From Krumholzibacterium sp965370495 (GTDB lineage Bacteria; Krumholzibacteriota; Krumholzibacteriia; Krumholzibacteriales; Krumholzibacteriaceae): a stretch of 50,960 bases of DNA. The stretch spans positions 1 through 50,960 of the forward strand of contig CBDUUV010000002.1 in the NCBI GenBank assembly GCA_965370495.1, written 5' to 3'. The translations under genes and the position numbers were made by a program. A model generated the notes under the pieces. It made no database searches and had not been told where the DNA came from. It worked only from the letters and a program-made list of their open reading frames with translations. How positions within the stretch are numbered: position 1 is the first letter of the stretch; each line of letters starts with the position of its first letter. Of the stretch, positions 18,413 through 27,544 are shown piece by piece.

Positions 18413-19690
18413 ATGGCCGGTAACGATATGAAAAAATCTGATCGAACGCAGAGCCACAGGCAGGTCTGGCTCGAAAACTTCAAACAGGCTGTGGACGTGA
18501 TACGTACTCACAAGATGCGCTCGAGCCTGTTGATAGTCGGTGTGGCTATAGGGGTAACCACGGTTCTCGCGATGGTTACTGTCATGTCGGGGCTTGGGGC
18601 AAGGGTACAGAAGGATATCGTTTCAGCGAACAGGCCATACCTCTTTATCTCCCGGTTCGATCCATTCGGAAGTGCAGAGGACAGAAAGGATATGTTCCGC
18701 AGAAAGCAGTTCGCGCGCGCAGACATGCAGGCGATAGAGAATGAATGCAAATCAGTCGACAGGGCTGATCTTCAGATAGATCCGGGTGGAAGGATGCGTG
18801 TGCTGCGGTATGGGGGAGAAAGAACGAACCTGATACAGGTAATCGGCAGCTCGCATAATTTCGGGCTCATGTACAGCATACAGGTCGGGGAGGGAAGGTT
18901 TTTCACCGAATTTGAACTGGACAGAAGCAGGAGAGTAGTCGTCCTTGGTTACGGGCCGGCGAAGGATCTCTTTCCCAACCGCGACCCGATCGAAAAGAGA
19001 ATCAAGATCGGCAATCATGAATATGTCGTTATCGGTGCCATGAAATCACGGGAACATATCATGGGAAGCATAGGAGACAACTTTGCCGTGATACCATTTA
19101 CGACCTTTGAAAAGGATCTTTCGGGCAAGTATGACGATTACCAGCTCGGTGTTACGATCAGGGATGGGTATACGCTGGAGGAAGGTGAGGAGGAGATCAC
19201 GGCTCTGCTCAGGGCAAGGCGAAAAGTTGCTCCTGGCGACAAGGACGATTTTCATATCACGACTTCCGAGGCTTTCAAGGAGATGATTGGTAACGTAACG
19301 GGAAGTATCGGTATGATCCTTGTGGTTATATCGTCAATCGGCCTCATGGTTGGAGGGATCGGCGTCATGAATATCATGCTGGTCTCTGTTACGGAAAGGA
19401 CCAGGGAAGTAGGGATCAGGATGGCGATGGGAGCAAGAAGAAGCGATATCATGCAGCAGTTTCTTATCGAAGCAGCCAGCCTGACGGGTATCGGGGGAGT
19501 GATCGGTATCGTACTGGGGCTCCTTTCAGCAAGGGGGGTTTCGCATCTAATCAAGTTTCCATATTCGGTCCCGTTTGCCTGGATCGTAATAGCATTTGTT
19601 TTCTCCGTCTCCATCGGGATCGTTTTTGGCCTCTACCCGGCAAACAGGGCTGCCAGGATGGATCCTATCAAAGCTCTTCACCACGAGTAG
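18413..19690 (+). CDS. MacB-like ABC transporter permease (second copy)
   Basis: Second permease, about 425 residues, with the same topology: TM1 within MRSSLLIVGVAIGVTTVLAMV, MacB_PCD domain, and C-terminal helices with GGIGVMNIMLVSVTERTREV and IRMAMGARRSDI. It differs enough from the first copy that the two probably assemble as a heterodimer on the single ATPase. ATG 18413 is preferred to GTG 18407; the ribosome site is a GGGGAAAGAAG purine tract. Last gene of the exporter operon. The 111 bases after it show no clear terminator. The transported substrate (peptide, lipid, lipoprotein or toxic compound) cannot be inferred. Confidence 0.93.
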   Translation: MAGNDMKKSDRTQSHRQVWLENFKQAVDVIRTHKMRSSLLIVGVAIGVTTVLAMVTVMSGLGARVQKDIVSANRPYLFISRFDPFGSAEDRKDMFRRKQFARADMQAIENECKSVDRADLQIDPGGRMRVLRYGGERTNLIQVIGSSHNFGLMYSIQVGEGRFFTEFELDRSRRVVVLGYGPAKDLFPNRDPIEKRIKIGNHEYVVIGAMKSREHIMGSIGDNFAVIPFTTFEKDLSGKYDDYQLGVTIRDGYTLEEGEEEITALLRARRKVAPGDKDDFHITTSEAFKEMIGNVTGSIGMILVVISSIGLMVGGIGVMNIMLVSVTERTREVGIRMAMGARRSDIMQQFLIEAASLTGIGGVIGIVLGLLSARGVSHLIKFPYSVPFAWIVIAFVFSVSIGIVFGLYPANRAARMDPIKALHHE

Positions 19691-19801
19691 GGAATATTTA
19701 TCCGTCGGGAAAACGCTGATACTGTGTTTTGCCGTTCCGCGTCCTTATATCTTGCCTGTAATCTCAATGGAGTCTATACTTGATCCGAGGGAGGGTTACC
19801 A

Positions 19802-21166
19802 ATGAATTGCTGCCACAGGGCCGGATACCGGTTTCTGGGCAGGAGAGCCCGGGGCTCACTGCTGCTGATCATCATTCTTATGATGTCAGGACCGGCATAT
19901 GGTCAGATAAGAATGCGTTCTCTGGATGCTTCTTTCGAGCTTTCGGTAAGCCAGGGGATTGACAGTGAGAGGGGTACACTTCTCAAGGTCAGCGCTTCCA
20001 TTGATTACCGCAAACTGGTCTTCTTCAAAAAACATGGTTTGTACGAAGCCGGATACAGGGTCTATCTCAGTATCAGGGATAAGGACAAAAAGAGTGTCAA
20101 GGGGGAGGTCTGGGAAGAAGCCGTTACGGTAGTTTCCTACAAGGACACACGATCCGCTATTCTCAAGTCGACGGTGAGAAAGGATTTTCCTATAGATCCC
20201 GGTAAATACAAGGTGGAAGTTATCATCGAGATGCTTGCCAGTTCGCGAAAACTGAAAAGAGATGTGGATATCAGGATCGTGGGAGAGGATGAAGGTGTCC
20301 TGCAGATCACCGCACCGGTTTTCAGTATGCCGGGCAGATCGGAATTAAAAAACAAGCCGGCGGATGGGGAGCTTCGCTTTTCCCTTTGTGATTCACTGCT
20401 CGAAAGGTTTGCCCCGATCCCGGGATCAGTATTTCTGGAATTCAATTCATGGATCAGGATTTCTTTCAGTGTTATTGCTCCCGCTTCTGCAGATCCTGAA
20501 AGTGAAATGGATTCTGATAATCAGTGTCTGATATCAGTGAGGATAACCGATTCAGGCGGCAGGGTGATATGTTACAACAGGCGCTCGATAGATATTGGCA
20601 GTAAGGCGTATTCAGGTTTTTGTACCGACCTGAATGTCGACCGCTTTCCTGTCGGGTTTTATACTGTTTCAGTAGCAGCAGAACTGCTTTCTAAAGGAGT
20701 GAAGACGGAAAGGAGTGACAAATTCGTTATTCTTCTCAACCGGGGGCTTCTGAGGGAGCATTTTTCGAAGATGATCGAACTCCTGTCCCTGGTGGCGGAC
20801 AATGATGAACTCTCAGGCTTGAAAGATGCTCCCGTGCATGAGAGACTGCAGGAATGGAACCGCTTCTGGAATAAGCGTGATCCGGCCATGTCGGCCGGAG
20901 TAAACGAGGAATTGAGTGAATTCCTGCGCCGTCTGAAATATACATTACGGTTTTTTTCAAAGTACAGGCCGGGATGGGAAACTGATATGGGGAGGGTATA
21001 TATCCGTCTCGGAGGGCCTGACAGGGTAATGGACCGTTCAGGCGTATCGTTCAGTTTCGGTAGCGAATACCAGTTGTGGTATTACGATTCCAGGGGAATA
21101 GTCTATATATTCCGGAATACGCTGCATGGAGGAGAATACCGCCTGGTAGAAACACGGATGTTCTGA
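19802..21166 (+). CDS. GWxTD-domain protein (intact signature)
   Basis: Exported protein of 454 residues and unknown function. A signal peptide (GSLLLIIILMMSGPAYG) is followed by beta-rich domains resembling those of the first GWxTD protein at 9509. The C-terminal GWxTD domain includes WNRFWNKRDP, then PGWETDMGRVYIRLGGPD (G391-W-E-T-D395) and an LWYYDSRG strand. ATG 19802 follows GAGGGAGGG. Only seven bases separate it from the peptide-binding protein gene, so it is very probably co-transcribed with that importer. This ties at least one GWxTD protein to peptide uptake or cell-wall turnover, by context only. Confidence 0.85.
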   Translation: MNCCHRAGYRFLGRRARGSLLLIIILMMSGPAYGQIRMRSLDASFELSVSQGIDSERGTLLKVSASIDYRKLVFFKKHGLYEAGYRVYLSIRDKDKKSVKGEVWEEAVTVVSYKDTRSAILKSTVRKDFPIDPGKYKVEVIIEMLASSRKLKRDVDIRIVGEDEGVLQITAPVFSMPGRSELKNKPADGELRFSLCDSLLERFAPIPGSVFLEFNSWIRISFSVIAPASADPESEMDSDNQCLISVRITDSGGRVICYNRRSIDIGSKAYSGFCTDLNVDRFPVGFYTVSVAAELLSKGVKTERSDKFVILLNRGLLREHFSKMIELLSLVADNDELSGLKDAPVHERLQEWNRFWNKRDPAMSAGVNEELSEFLRRLKYTLRFFSKYRPGWETDMGRVYIRLGGPDRVMDRSGVSFSFGSEYQLWYYDSRGIVYIFRNTLHGGEYRLVETRMF

Positions 21167-21173
21167 TAACCAT

Positions 21174-22724
21174 ATGAAGATACACCTGATTTCACTTGTA
21201 TTGATCCTGACGGGTATGTTGACCCCGGCCTGTTCGGATATTTCGCAGCAGCCCGTGATAAGGCTGGCCCTGCAGACCGAACCAACGACTCTCGACCCTG
21301 CCCTCGCGGTCGATTTTTCATCGGGGATGCTTGTGTCCCTTATCCATTCCAACCTTGTCCGGTTTGATTATGACGGGAAGATTGTTCCTTCCCTTGCGGA
21401 GGGGTGGTCCGTATCGGGCGACGGTCTTGTATATTCATTTGAGCTGTCTGAATGCGGATTCTCCAACGGGAGAGGTGTTACTGCTGAAGACGTGGTCTAT
21501 TCCTTCAGGAGGCTTCTTGACCCTCATACAGCCTCGCCAAGATGGTGGGTGCTGAAGCCGCTTCGCGGGGCTGATGACTTTCATCGTGGTGGCACCTTCG
21601 ACGAAGGTTCGCTGATCGCGGTTGGTGATTCGATGGTCGTGATAAGGCTTGAAACCCCTGTCGCGCATTTCCTGAGCCTGTTGTCGATGCCGTCGGCGGC
21701 GATCGTCTGCCGGGAGGATGTTTTAAGACTTGGAAAAAATTACGGGAGAAAGCCATGCGGAAGCGGCCCCTGGAAGCTGATATCCTGGAATGAGGGAGAT
21801 GAGTTAGTCCTGGAGCGCAACGGTTATTCATCTGCCGTCAATACGGATGTAGAAGGGATATCATTTCGGATAATCCCCGAATCGATGACCAGGATCGCGG
21901 AATTCGAAACTGGCAACCTCGATATACTCGAAGTTCCGAGAGCGGAACTGGACAGGTGGAGATCCGCCGGAGTAAAACTCCTGCATCAGGAGGAGTTGAG
22001 AGTGGTCTATATAGGCCTTAATAACGCAAAGCCGCCATTTGACGATCCGCGGGTTCGTAAAGCGCTGAATATGGCTGTAGATGTTGAGATGATTATCGCA
22101 AAGGTCCTGTTCGGAGCCGGAAAAAGGTCATGCGGGCCTGTGCCTCCGGGATTGAAACACGGTATGCAACACGAAGACATTTATCCGTACGATCCCGGGA
22201 AGGCCAGGACGCTTCTTGCCGAAGCGGGTTTGCCTGAAGGGTTCAGTATGGAGATATGGCAGCGGGAGAACCCCGAGAGCGGCAGGATACTGGAGAGCCT
22301 GCAGGGGTATCTCTCGAGGGTGGGTATAGAGGTGAAGATTGTTACGCGCGAGTGGGGGGCTTTCAAGGAGGCGGTAGCCCTTGGCAGCCCGGATGCTTTC
22401 TATCTCGACTGGTTCGCCGATTATCCGGATACGGAGAATTTTCTGGCGCCTCTTTTCCATTCTTCCAACATGGGTGGTGGAGGAAACAGGGCGAGATACT
22501 CCAACAGCATTGTGGATTCGCTTCTGGTGGCGGCTTCTTTATCCGGTGATGACAGGATAAGGCGCGAGATATACGGAGATGCTGAAATGATGATATACAA
22601 CGATGCTCCCTGGATATTCCTGTGGTTTCCAGTACGATATGAGGTGATTTCCCACAGGATGTCTGGATACAGGATTCCCGTTATATTCAACAGCAGGCAG
22701 TTCCTGGATGTCGAACTTCAATAA
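21174..22724 (+). CDS. Peptide-type ABC transporter substrate-binding protein
   Basis: SBP_bac_5 family (DppA/OppA type) periplasmic binding protein, 516 residues. An N-terminal hydrophobic stretch ends in LTPAC, a plausible though weak lipobox (Pro at -2), so it may be a lipoprotein. The mature part starts with family features: RLALQTEPTTLDPA, LVRFDYDGKIVPSLAEGWSV, LTAEDVVYSFRR-like segment and, later, DPRVRKALNMAVD. The likely substrate is a di-, oligo- or murein peptide. It is followed by two permease genes and an NlpC/P60 endopeptidase. ATG 21174 lies seven bases after the GWxTD stop codon. Confidence 0.94.
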   Translation: MKIHLISLVLILTGMLTPACSDISQQPVIRLALQTEPTTLDPALAVDFSSGMLVSLIHSNLVRFDYDGKIVPSLAEGWSVSGDGLVYSFELSECGFSNGRGVTAEDVVYSFRRLLDPHTASPRWWVLKPLRGADDFHRGGTFDEGSLIAVGDSMVVIRLETPVAHFLSLLSMPSAAIVCREDVLRLGKNYGRKPCGSGPWKLISWNEGDELVLERNGYSSAVNTDVEGISFRIIPESMTRIAEFETGNLDILEVPRAELDRWRSAGVKLLHQEELRVVYIGLNNAKPPFDDPRVRKALNMAVDVEMIIAKVLFGAGKRSCGPVPPGLKHGMQHEDIYPYDPGKARTLLAEAGLPEGFSMEIWQRENPESGRILESLQGYLSRVGIEVKIVTREWGAFKEAVALGSPDAFYLDWFADYPDTENFLAPLFHSSNMGGGGNRARYSNSIVDSLLVAASLSGDDRIRREIYGDAEMMIYNDAPWIFLWFPVRYEVISHRMSGYRIPVIFNSRQFLDVELQ

Positions 22725-22735
22725 AGGCGTATGAT

Positions 22736-23674
22736 TTGTCAGGATTTATCCTCAAAAGAATACTGCTTCTTGTTCCGATTCTTTTCGGAGTCGCGACAGT
22801 GACCTTTTTCCTCATGTACGTGATTCCTGGTGACCCTGTTCTGTCGCTCGCCGGGGAACGTTATGATGAACAGACCCTCGATACCATGAGGAAAGAACTC
22901 GGGCTGGACAAGCCTGTCATCGTCCAGTATTTCAGCTATCTTGGCAGGCTGGCGAGGTTTGATCTCGGGAGGTCGTTTGTCACCGGCAGACCGGTGTCTG
23001 AAAGTATACGTGAACGGTTCCCAAAGACTCTCCGGCTGGCGTTCTGCGCCATGTTACTGGCCATTACGGGGGGGGTGCTGACCGGCGCCCTGGCAGCATG
23101 GGGACGGTTCCCATGGCTGGGCAGGCCACTGATGGCCCTGTCTCTTGCCGGGGTATCGATCCCGGTTTTCTGGCTCGGACTTCTTTTGATCTACTTCTTT
23201 TCGATCGAACTTTCCCTTCTTCCCCCATCAGGTTACGGCGGCGGTTCTGTAAGATACCTGATCCTGCCCGCTGTGACGTTGTCGTTTGCTTCCATGGCGA
23301 CTATTGCCCGAGTGACCAGGTCGGGTTTCCTCGATGTCGGTGGTGAGGATTTTGTAAGGACGGCAAGGGCGAAAGGGTTGTGCGAATCCAGCGTGATGGG
23401 CAAACATGTATTTCGAAATGCCCTGATTCCGGTTCTTACGATAGTAGGGACGGATTTTGGCAGTTATCTTAGTGGCGCTGTGCTTACCGAATCGATTTTC
23501 GGCTGGCCGGGGTTGGGAAGGTATGTCGTTCAAGCTATTCTGAAGAGGGATTTTCCTGTGATACAGGGGGCGATACTCTTTATGGCTGTGATGTTTGTTC
23601 TGGTCAATCTTGTTGTGGACATAAGTTATGGATTTATTGACCCGAGGGTCAGGCAGAAGGGGAATAATCTGTGA
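22736..23674 (+). CDS. DppB/OppB-family ABC transporter permease
   Basis: First integral membrane permease of the peptide importer, 312 residues, with six predicted helices. Family features: N-terminal FILKRILLLVPILFGVATVTFFLMYVIPGDP region, LGLDKPVIVQYFSYL, and the cytoplasmic coupling loop with RVTRSGFLDVGGEDFVRTARAKG. Start TTG 22736 is the first in-frame start after the binding-protein gene (11 bases away). Its stop overlaps the next gene by four bases (GTGA), indicating translational coupling. Confidence 0.94.
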   Translation: MSGFILKRILLLVPILFGVATVTFFLMYVIPGDPVLSLAGERYDEQTLDTMRKELGLDKPVIVQYFSYLGRLARFDLGRSFVTGRPVSESIRERFPKTLRLAFCAMLLAITGGVLTGALAAWGRFPWLGRPLMALSLAGVSIPVFWLGLLLIYFFSIELSLLPPSGYGGGSVRYLILPAVTLSFASMATIARVTRSGFLDVGGEDFVRTARAKGLCESSVMGKHVFRNALIPVLTIVGTDFGSYLSGAVLTESIFGWPGLGRYVVQAILKRDFPVIQGAILFMAVMFVLVNLVVDISYGFIDPRVRQKGNNL

Positions 23675-24537
23675 CAGGCATATCAGGAATAGCAAGAAAG
23701 TTTTCGCGCAACAAGCTTGCTGTGGCCGGGCTTTTGTTTCTTTTCGCGGTCGTATCGATGGCTGTTATGTCGAATATTCTTTTTTCAGAGAGTATTGGCG
23801 AGATCGACCTGGATGATTCGCTTCAGAGCCCGTCGATACGGCACCCGTTCGGGACAGATCCATTCGGCAGGGACGTTTTTTCGCGGGTTGTGCGTGGAGC
23901 CCGTATCTCTCTTGGCGTAGGGTTTCTCGCGAGGACGATCTCTCTTCTTCTTGGCCTTTTCCTCGGCACGCTGGCCGGGTATTTCGGTGGAAAGGCAGAT
24001 TCTGTCATCATGCGGTTTGCCGATATAACTTTCGCGTTCCCGACACTGCTTCTGCTGATAGCTGTAATGGCCGTGATTTCACCGGGCATTGTTTCACTGT
24101 TCAGCGCTCTGGGAGTGGTGGGTTGGGCGGCGATCGCAAGGCTGGTGAGGGCCCAGGTAATGACTGTCAGGGAACGTGAATTTGTAGAGGCTGCAAGGTC
24201 GGCGGGCGCCGGGCACTTCAAACTGGTTACCAGATACATATTACCACAATGCATATCACCTCTGGTGGTTGTTTACACGCTTGGACTGGGGATGACGATC
24301 ATGGCCGAGGCAAGCCTCAGTTTTCTCGGGCTTGGAGTACAGCCTCCATCACCAAGCTGGGGAAGGATGATATCAAGTGGTATCGCGTTCATGCGCACCG
24401 CTCCCTGGCTGACCCTTTTTCCCGGCCTTGTGTTGACAGCGACCATCTGTTCGCTTAACCTCGTCGGCGACGGGCTCAGGGATGCGCTGGACCCGGGATT
24501 TGTAAAAGGTTCCGCACGGTTCGGCAGATATAAATAG
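23671..24537 (+). CDS. DppC/OppC-family ABC transporter permease
   Basis: Second permease of the importer, 288 residues. It shows the family N-terminus (FSRNKLAVAGLLFLF), the HPFGTDPFGRDVFSRVVRGARISL periplasmic stretch, the EAA coupling loop (REFVEAARSAGAGH) and the C-terminal LVGDGLRDALDP signature. GTG 23671 overlaps the upstream stop. The DppD and DppF type ATPases that would power it are absent; the next gene is a hydrolase. They must be encoded elsewhere or be shared with another importer. Confidence 0.95.
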   Translation: MTGISGIARKFSRNKLAVAGLLFLFAVVSMAVMSNILFSESIGEIDLDDSLQSPSIRHPFGTDPFGRDVFSRVVRGARISLGVGFLARTISLLLGLFLGTLAGYFGGKADSVIMRFADITFAFPTLLLLIAVMAVISPGIVSLFSALGVVGWAAIARLVRAQVMTVREREFVEAARSAGAGHFKLVTRYILPQCISPLVVVYTLGLGMTIMAEASLSFLGLGVQPPSPSWGRMISSGIAFMRTAPWLTLFPGLVLTATICSLNLVGDGLRDALDPGFVKGSARFGRYK

Positions 24538-24621
24538 TTGTTGCATCTCAGTAGTTGAAAATTCCCGATGCGCCCCCCCTGTATGGGGTATAGGGTGCGG
24601 GTCGGGAGGCTGGAATTACGC

Positions 24622-25689
24622 ATGAAGGATCTCAGCGCATATATCATCGATCTTATCTCCAGGAAGGAGAAGGAACTTGGATACGACTGGAGGTCAAGCT
24701 GGTCCAGAGTCGTTACATCGGACGGGGAGGAACTGAAGATCGAGATGAGCAGAGCGGCTCTGATGAAAAGCCTGGCTGATTCGATAGAGGGATTCGATAA
24801 ATCGGGCTCATCAGAAACCTCCATTCTGTTGCGTTCGGCCTCAGGAGAGTGTGTAAGGCTGCTGCTTCCGGAAGAAGAAAACAAAAAACTTATATGGGTG
24901 GTATCGAGCGTGGTCGATCTGCGAAGAGAACCGGATCATTCATCGGAACTTGTATCCCAGGCGATCATGGGCGAGACGATGACCAGGCTCGACAGCAGGG
25001 GTGACTGGTACTTTGTCAGGATGGAAGATGATTATCATGGCTGGATCAGAGCCTGGTCGGTTATTGAGGTTCCGCGCGCGGAGATCGATGACTACGCAAA
25101 AAAGATTAATGCAAGAATCAAAGTCAATGTCGGGTATGTTCTGTCAGGCCGGGACAAGGACAGTGTTCCTGTTACGGATATCGTTGCCGGGACGGGCGTT
25201 ATAGCATCTCCGGCAGATGATGCCCGGGTGTATATAGCCCTTCCCGGGAGAAAGAAAGGATATCTGCCAGCGAGCGAACTTGCCTTTCTCCCGGCAGGAG
25301 AAACAAGCCGTGACGGAATTATTGAAAGGGCGAAGCACTACCTGGGCATACCCTATATATGGGGCGGGACATCTGCAAAAGGGTTTGACTGTTCGGGGCT
25401 GATCAAGCGTGTCTATCTGCTTGAAGGGGTATCCCTCCCCAGGGACGCCGATCAGCAATCCGTCATTGGTAAAATGATCCCCATTGAGAGTATCGATAAT
25501 GTTCGGCCTGCCGATCTGCTCTTTTTCGCCGATGGGGAAAAGATAACGCATGTGGCTATCGCTCTGGGCAAAGGAAAATTTATCCATGCTTTTGGAGATG
25601 TCAGGATAAACAGCTACCACGAAACCGATCCCCTTTATGAGGAAAAACTTGCCAGCAAACTCGTTTTCGGGCGATCCTTTCTACCCTGA
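24622..25689 (+). CDS. NlpC/P60 (C40) peptidase with SH3 domain, YkfC-like
   Basis: Probable gamma-D-glutamyl-L-diamino acid endopeptidase cleaving murein-derived peptides. After an N-terminal region of about 95 residues there is an SH3b segment (VVDLRREPDHSSE, WYFVRMEDDYHGWIRAW), a second SH3-like region, then the C40 domain: Cys257 in GFDCSGLIKR, His in THVAIALG and a third polar residue in FIHAFGD. No signal peptide is seen, consistent with a cytoplasmic YkfC-type enzyme. ATG 24622 is chosen for the GGGAGG at 24604-24609; the frame is open back to ATG 24568. In Bacillus, ykfC lies beside the dpp transporter, the same pairing as here. Confidence 0.85.
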   Translation: MKDLSAYIIDLISRKEKELGYDWRSSWSRVVTSDGEELKIEMSRAALMKSLADSIEGFDKSGSSETSILLRSASGECVRLLLPEEENKKLIWVVSSVVDLRREPDHSSELVSQAIMGETMTRLDSRGDWYFVRMEDDYHGWIRAWSVIEVPRAEIDDYAKKINARIKVNVGYVLSGRDKDSVPVTDIVAGTGVIASPADDARVYIALPGRKKGYLPASELAFLPAGETSRDGIIERAKHYLGIPYIWGGTSAKGFDCSGLIKRVYLLEGVSLPRDADQQSVIGKMIPIESIDNVRPADLLFFADGEKITHVAIALGKGKFIHAFGDVRINSYHETDPLYEEKLASKLVFGRSFLP

Positions 25690-26102
25690 TGGAATTGCTG
25701 CGCCTGGAATCCCGGGTTTTATTATTAAAATTCCGTTAAAAAAAAGTCAATTTTATATTAAAAAGTTATTGACACGTTTTCACACGTTGTTTTAATCTTT
25801 CGCTCGAAAAATATACCTGTGTGCCCGGGGGTTCTGAAAGGAGTATTTCCCGGCTTCACGAACCGGTGATCGGAAGGAAACTGGTTGGATGGGTATTGAA
25901 ACGGGGCTGCGGGAAAACTGCAGATTCCAGGTTGAAACCTTATCTGATAGAAAGGGGGGCTGAAGAGGCAAGAACCGGAAAACGCTTTTGAAGCGAAAGA
26001 CAGTATCAAGAATTGGGAACATATCCACGTGAATGCGTGGTGATATAGAAAAGGTTCCTGAATACTTCTTCCCGGACAGGGGAGATCTTACAGGAGGTAA
26101 TG
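25690..26102 (+). other. Intergenic region and long untranslated leader
   Basis: No gene is visible. The first 80 bases are very AT-rich and lead into a promoter (25769-25796). About 300 bases of probable leader RNA follow, with small hairpins such as CGCTT/AAGCG (25983-25995) and CCACG/CGTGG (26025-26040). No known riboswitch consensus is recognised. A strong ribosome site AGGAGG (26092-26097) precedes ATG 26103. Confidence 0.55.
25769..25796 (+). promoter_or_regulatory. Sigma70-type promoter for the outer-membrane protein gene
   Basis: TTGACA at 25769-25774, 16-base spacer and TTTAAT at 25791-25796, embedded in AT-rich DNA. Transcription would begin near 25803, giving an unusually long leader of about 300 bases. 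Confidence 0.6.
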
Positions 26103-27362
26103 ATGAGGAAGTTATTTGTAGTAATGGTTGCGGTTGCCCTGATGGCGATGTCAGGTTCCGCGCTTGCGACCGATGCCAGGATCGCGGCGCTCGGCGGCGA
26201 CGTAGCTCCTTATATCTGTGATGACGCCAATGTTTTTTCATGGTATGCCACTCTGCCTTCGTACTCCAATCTGCTTATGATAGGGATGTCCAACAACTTC
26301 AATTATGGTAATCCTGTTGAGGCATATTACGGCCTTTCCTATGCTATCGGCGAAGACGGCAGCTGGGGAACCCTGGCGATCGGCCTGATGGAAAATACGC
26401 AGGGGCCCAACACGGAAGCATGGACGGCCTGGAATATATGGGGTTATTGGAATGATGTGGATATTTTCACTGAAAGTTTGACCAACGTCTTTGCGCTGAT
26501 GTACGGCTACCAGATGGAAGGCATGTCTTTCGGCCTGTTCTTCAGCCGCGCAGCTGAAGTCTCTATGTATGAATCTGACTTCGGTACAAAATACGAGGAA
26601 AATGAAGGGATGGCGTATACGACGATCGGTCTCGGTTTCCGTATGGATATCGGTGAGAATATGGTCGCCGATGTGGCTTTTGATTATACAGGCGCGGGCT
26701 ATCTCTACGAAGAAACCAGTGGCACTGATTTGGAAGCTGATCCTGGTTCAGCCATGTCATTCAGGGGCCGTTTGTTCTATGACTGGAAAGAGAACATCCA
26801 GCTGGTGCTGCCTTATTTCAGCTTCGAGACCAAGGATTTTGCGTATAGCCCTGTCGATGAGTTCTATTCGGACGAAGCATACGGCTTCAAGTCGACCGCA
26901 TTCAAGCTCGGTATTGGCGCCAACCTGAATGTCAATGAAGACAACATGATCCTCTTTGCCATCGAGCCCTTCGCATTCTGGAAGGCTTCACCTTCCGGCT
27001 ACACGGACGGATACGATGAAGAGTGGGAAGTTGCTGTCTTGACCATGCCCAAATTCATTCTTGGCCTCGAGAGTGATCTTACAGACTGGCTGACCTTCAG
27101 GACCGGCTGTTCGAAATCCCTGACTGCATGGGGTTACACTTGGGAGGATGATGATAATTCATTTGAGTATGCCACTAACAAAGACTGGGATACGTTCTCA
27201 TGGAACATCGGTCTTGGTTTCCACTTCGGTGATTTCGACATCGACTGTGTGCTTAACAAGGATGTTCCTTTCAGCATGGGTTACTGGATGACCGGTTACC
27301 AGGAACAGTCTGCAAGTAATGGGACACCGGTCGGCATGATCAGCGCTATCTATCATTTCTAG
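26103..27362 (+). CDS. Outer-membrane beta-barrel protein (porin-like, uncharacterised)
   Basis: Protein of 419 residues with a clear signal peptide (KLFVVMVAVALMAMSGSALA) and alternating aromatic/hydrophobic beta-strands to the C-terminal phenylalanine (GMISAIYHF), the usual BAM recognition end of an outer-membrane barrel. Tryptophan, tyrosine and acidic residues are abundant. The family is not recognised; it resembles the many large barrel proteins of FCB-type bacteria. ATG 26103 is preferred to the adjoining ATG 26100 because AGGAGG lies five bases before it. Own promoter, long leader and terminator suggest a monocistronic, possibly strongly expressed gene. Confidence 0.75.
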   Translation: MRKLFVVMVAVALMAMSGSALATDARIAALGGDVAPYICDDANVFSWYATLPSYSNLLMIGMSNNFNYGNPVEAYYGLSYAIGEDGSWGTLAIGLMENTQGPNTEAWTAWNIWGYWNDVDIFTESLTNVFALMYGYQMEGMSFGLFFSRAAEVSMYESDFGTKYEENEGMAYTTIGLGFRMDIGENMVADVAFDYTGAGYLYEETSGTDLEADPGSAMSFRGRLFYDWKENIQLVLPYFSFETKDFAYSPVDEFYSDEAYGFKSTAFKLGIGANLNVNEDNMILFAIEPFAFWKASPSGYTDGYDEEWEVAVLTMPKFILGLESDLTDWLTFRTGCSKSLTAWGYTWEDDDNSFEYATNKDWDTFSWNIGLGFHFGDFDIDCVLNKDVPFSMGYWMTGYQEQSASNGTPVGMISAIYHF

Positions 27363-27390
27363 AGTCGATAGACTGTTTGATCTGTTTTAA

Positions 27391-27417
27391 GGGAGGCTTC
27401 GTGCCTCCCTTTTTTTT
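27391..27417 (+). terminator. Intrinsic terminator after the outer-membrane protein gene
   Basis: Perfect stem GGGAGGC (27391-27397) / GCCTCCC (27403-27409) with loop TTCGT and an eight-T run. A textbook Rho-independent terminator 29 bases after the stop codon. Confidence 0.95.
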
Positions 27418-27544
27418 GTCGCCGGTGTTTTTTTGTGCGTTGCGCTCTGCCCGGCGCCCTTTACCTCCATTTTTTATCTTCTTTAGTCTCAGGTGGTCTG
27501 CTACTTGCAAGCGCTTCCCGTTGTCCTTTGCAAAGGTGGCCTGA

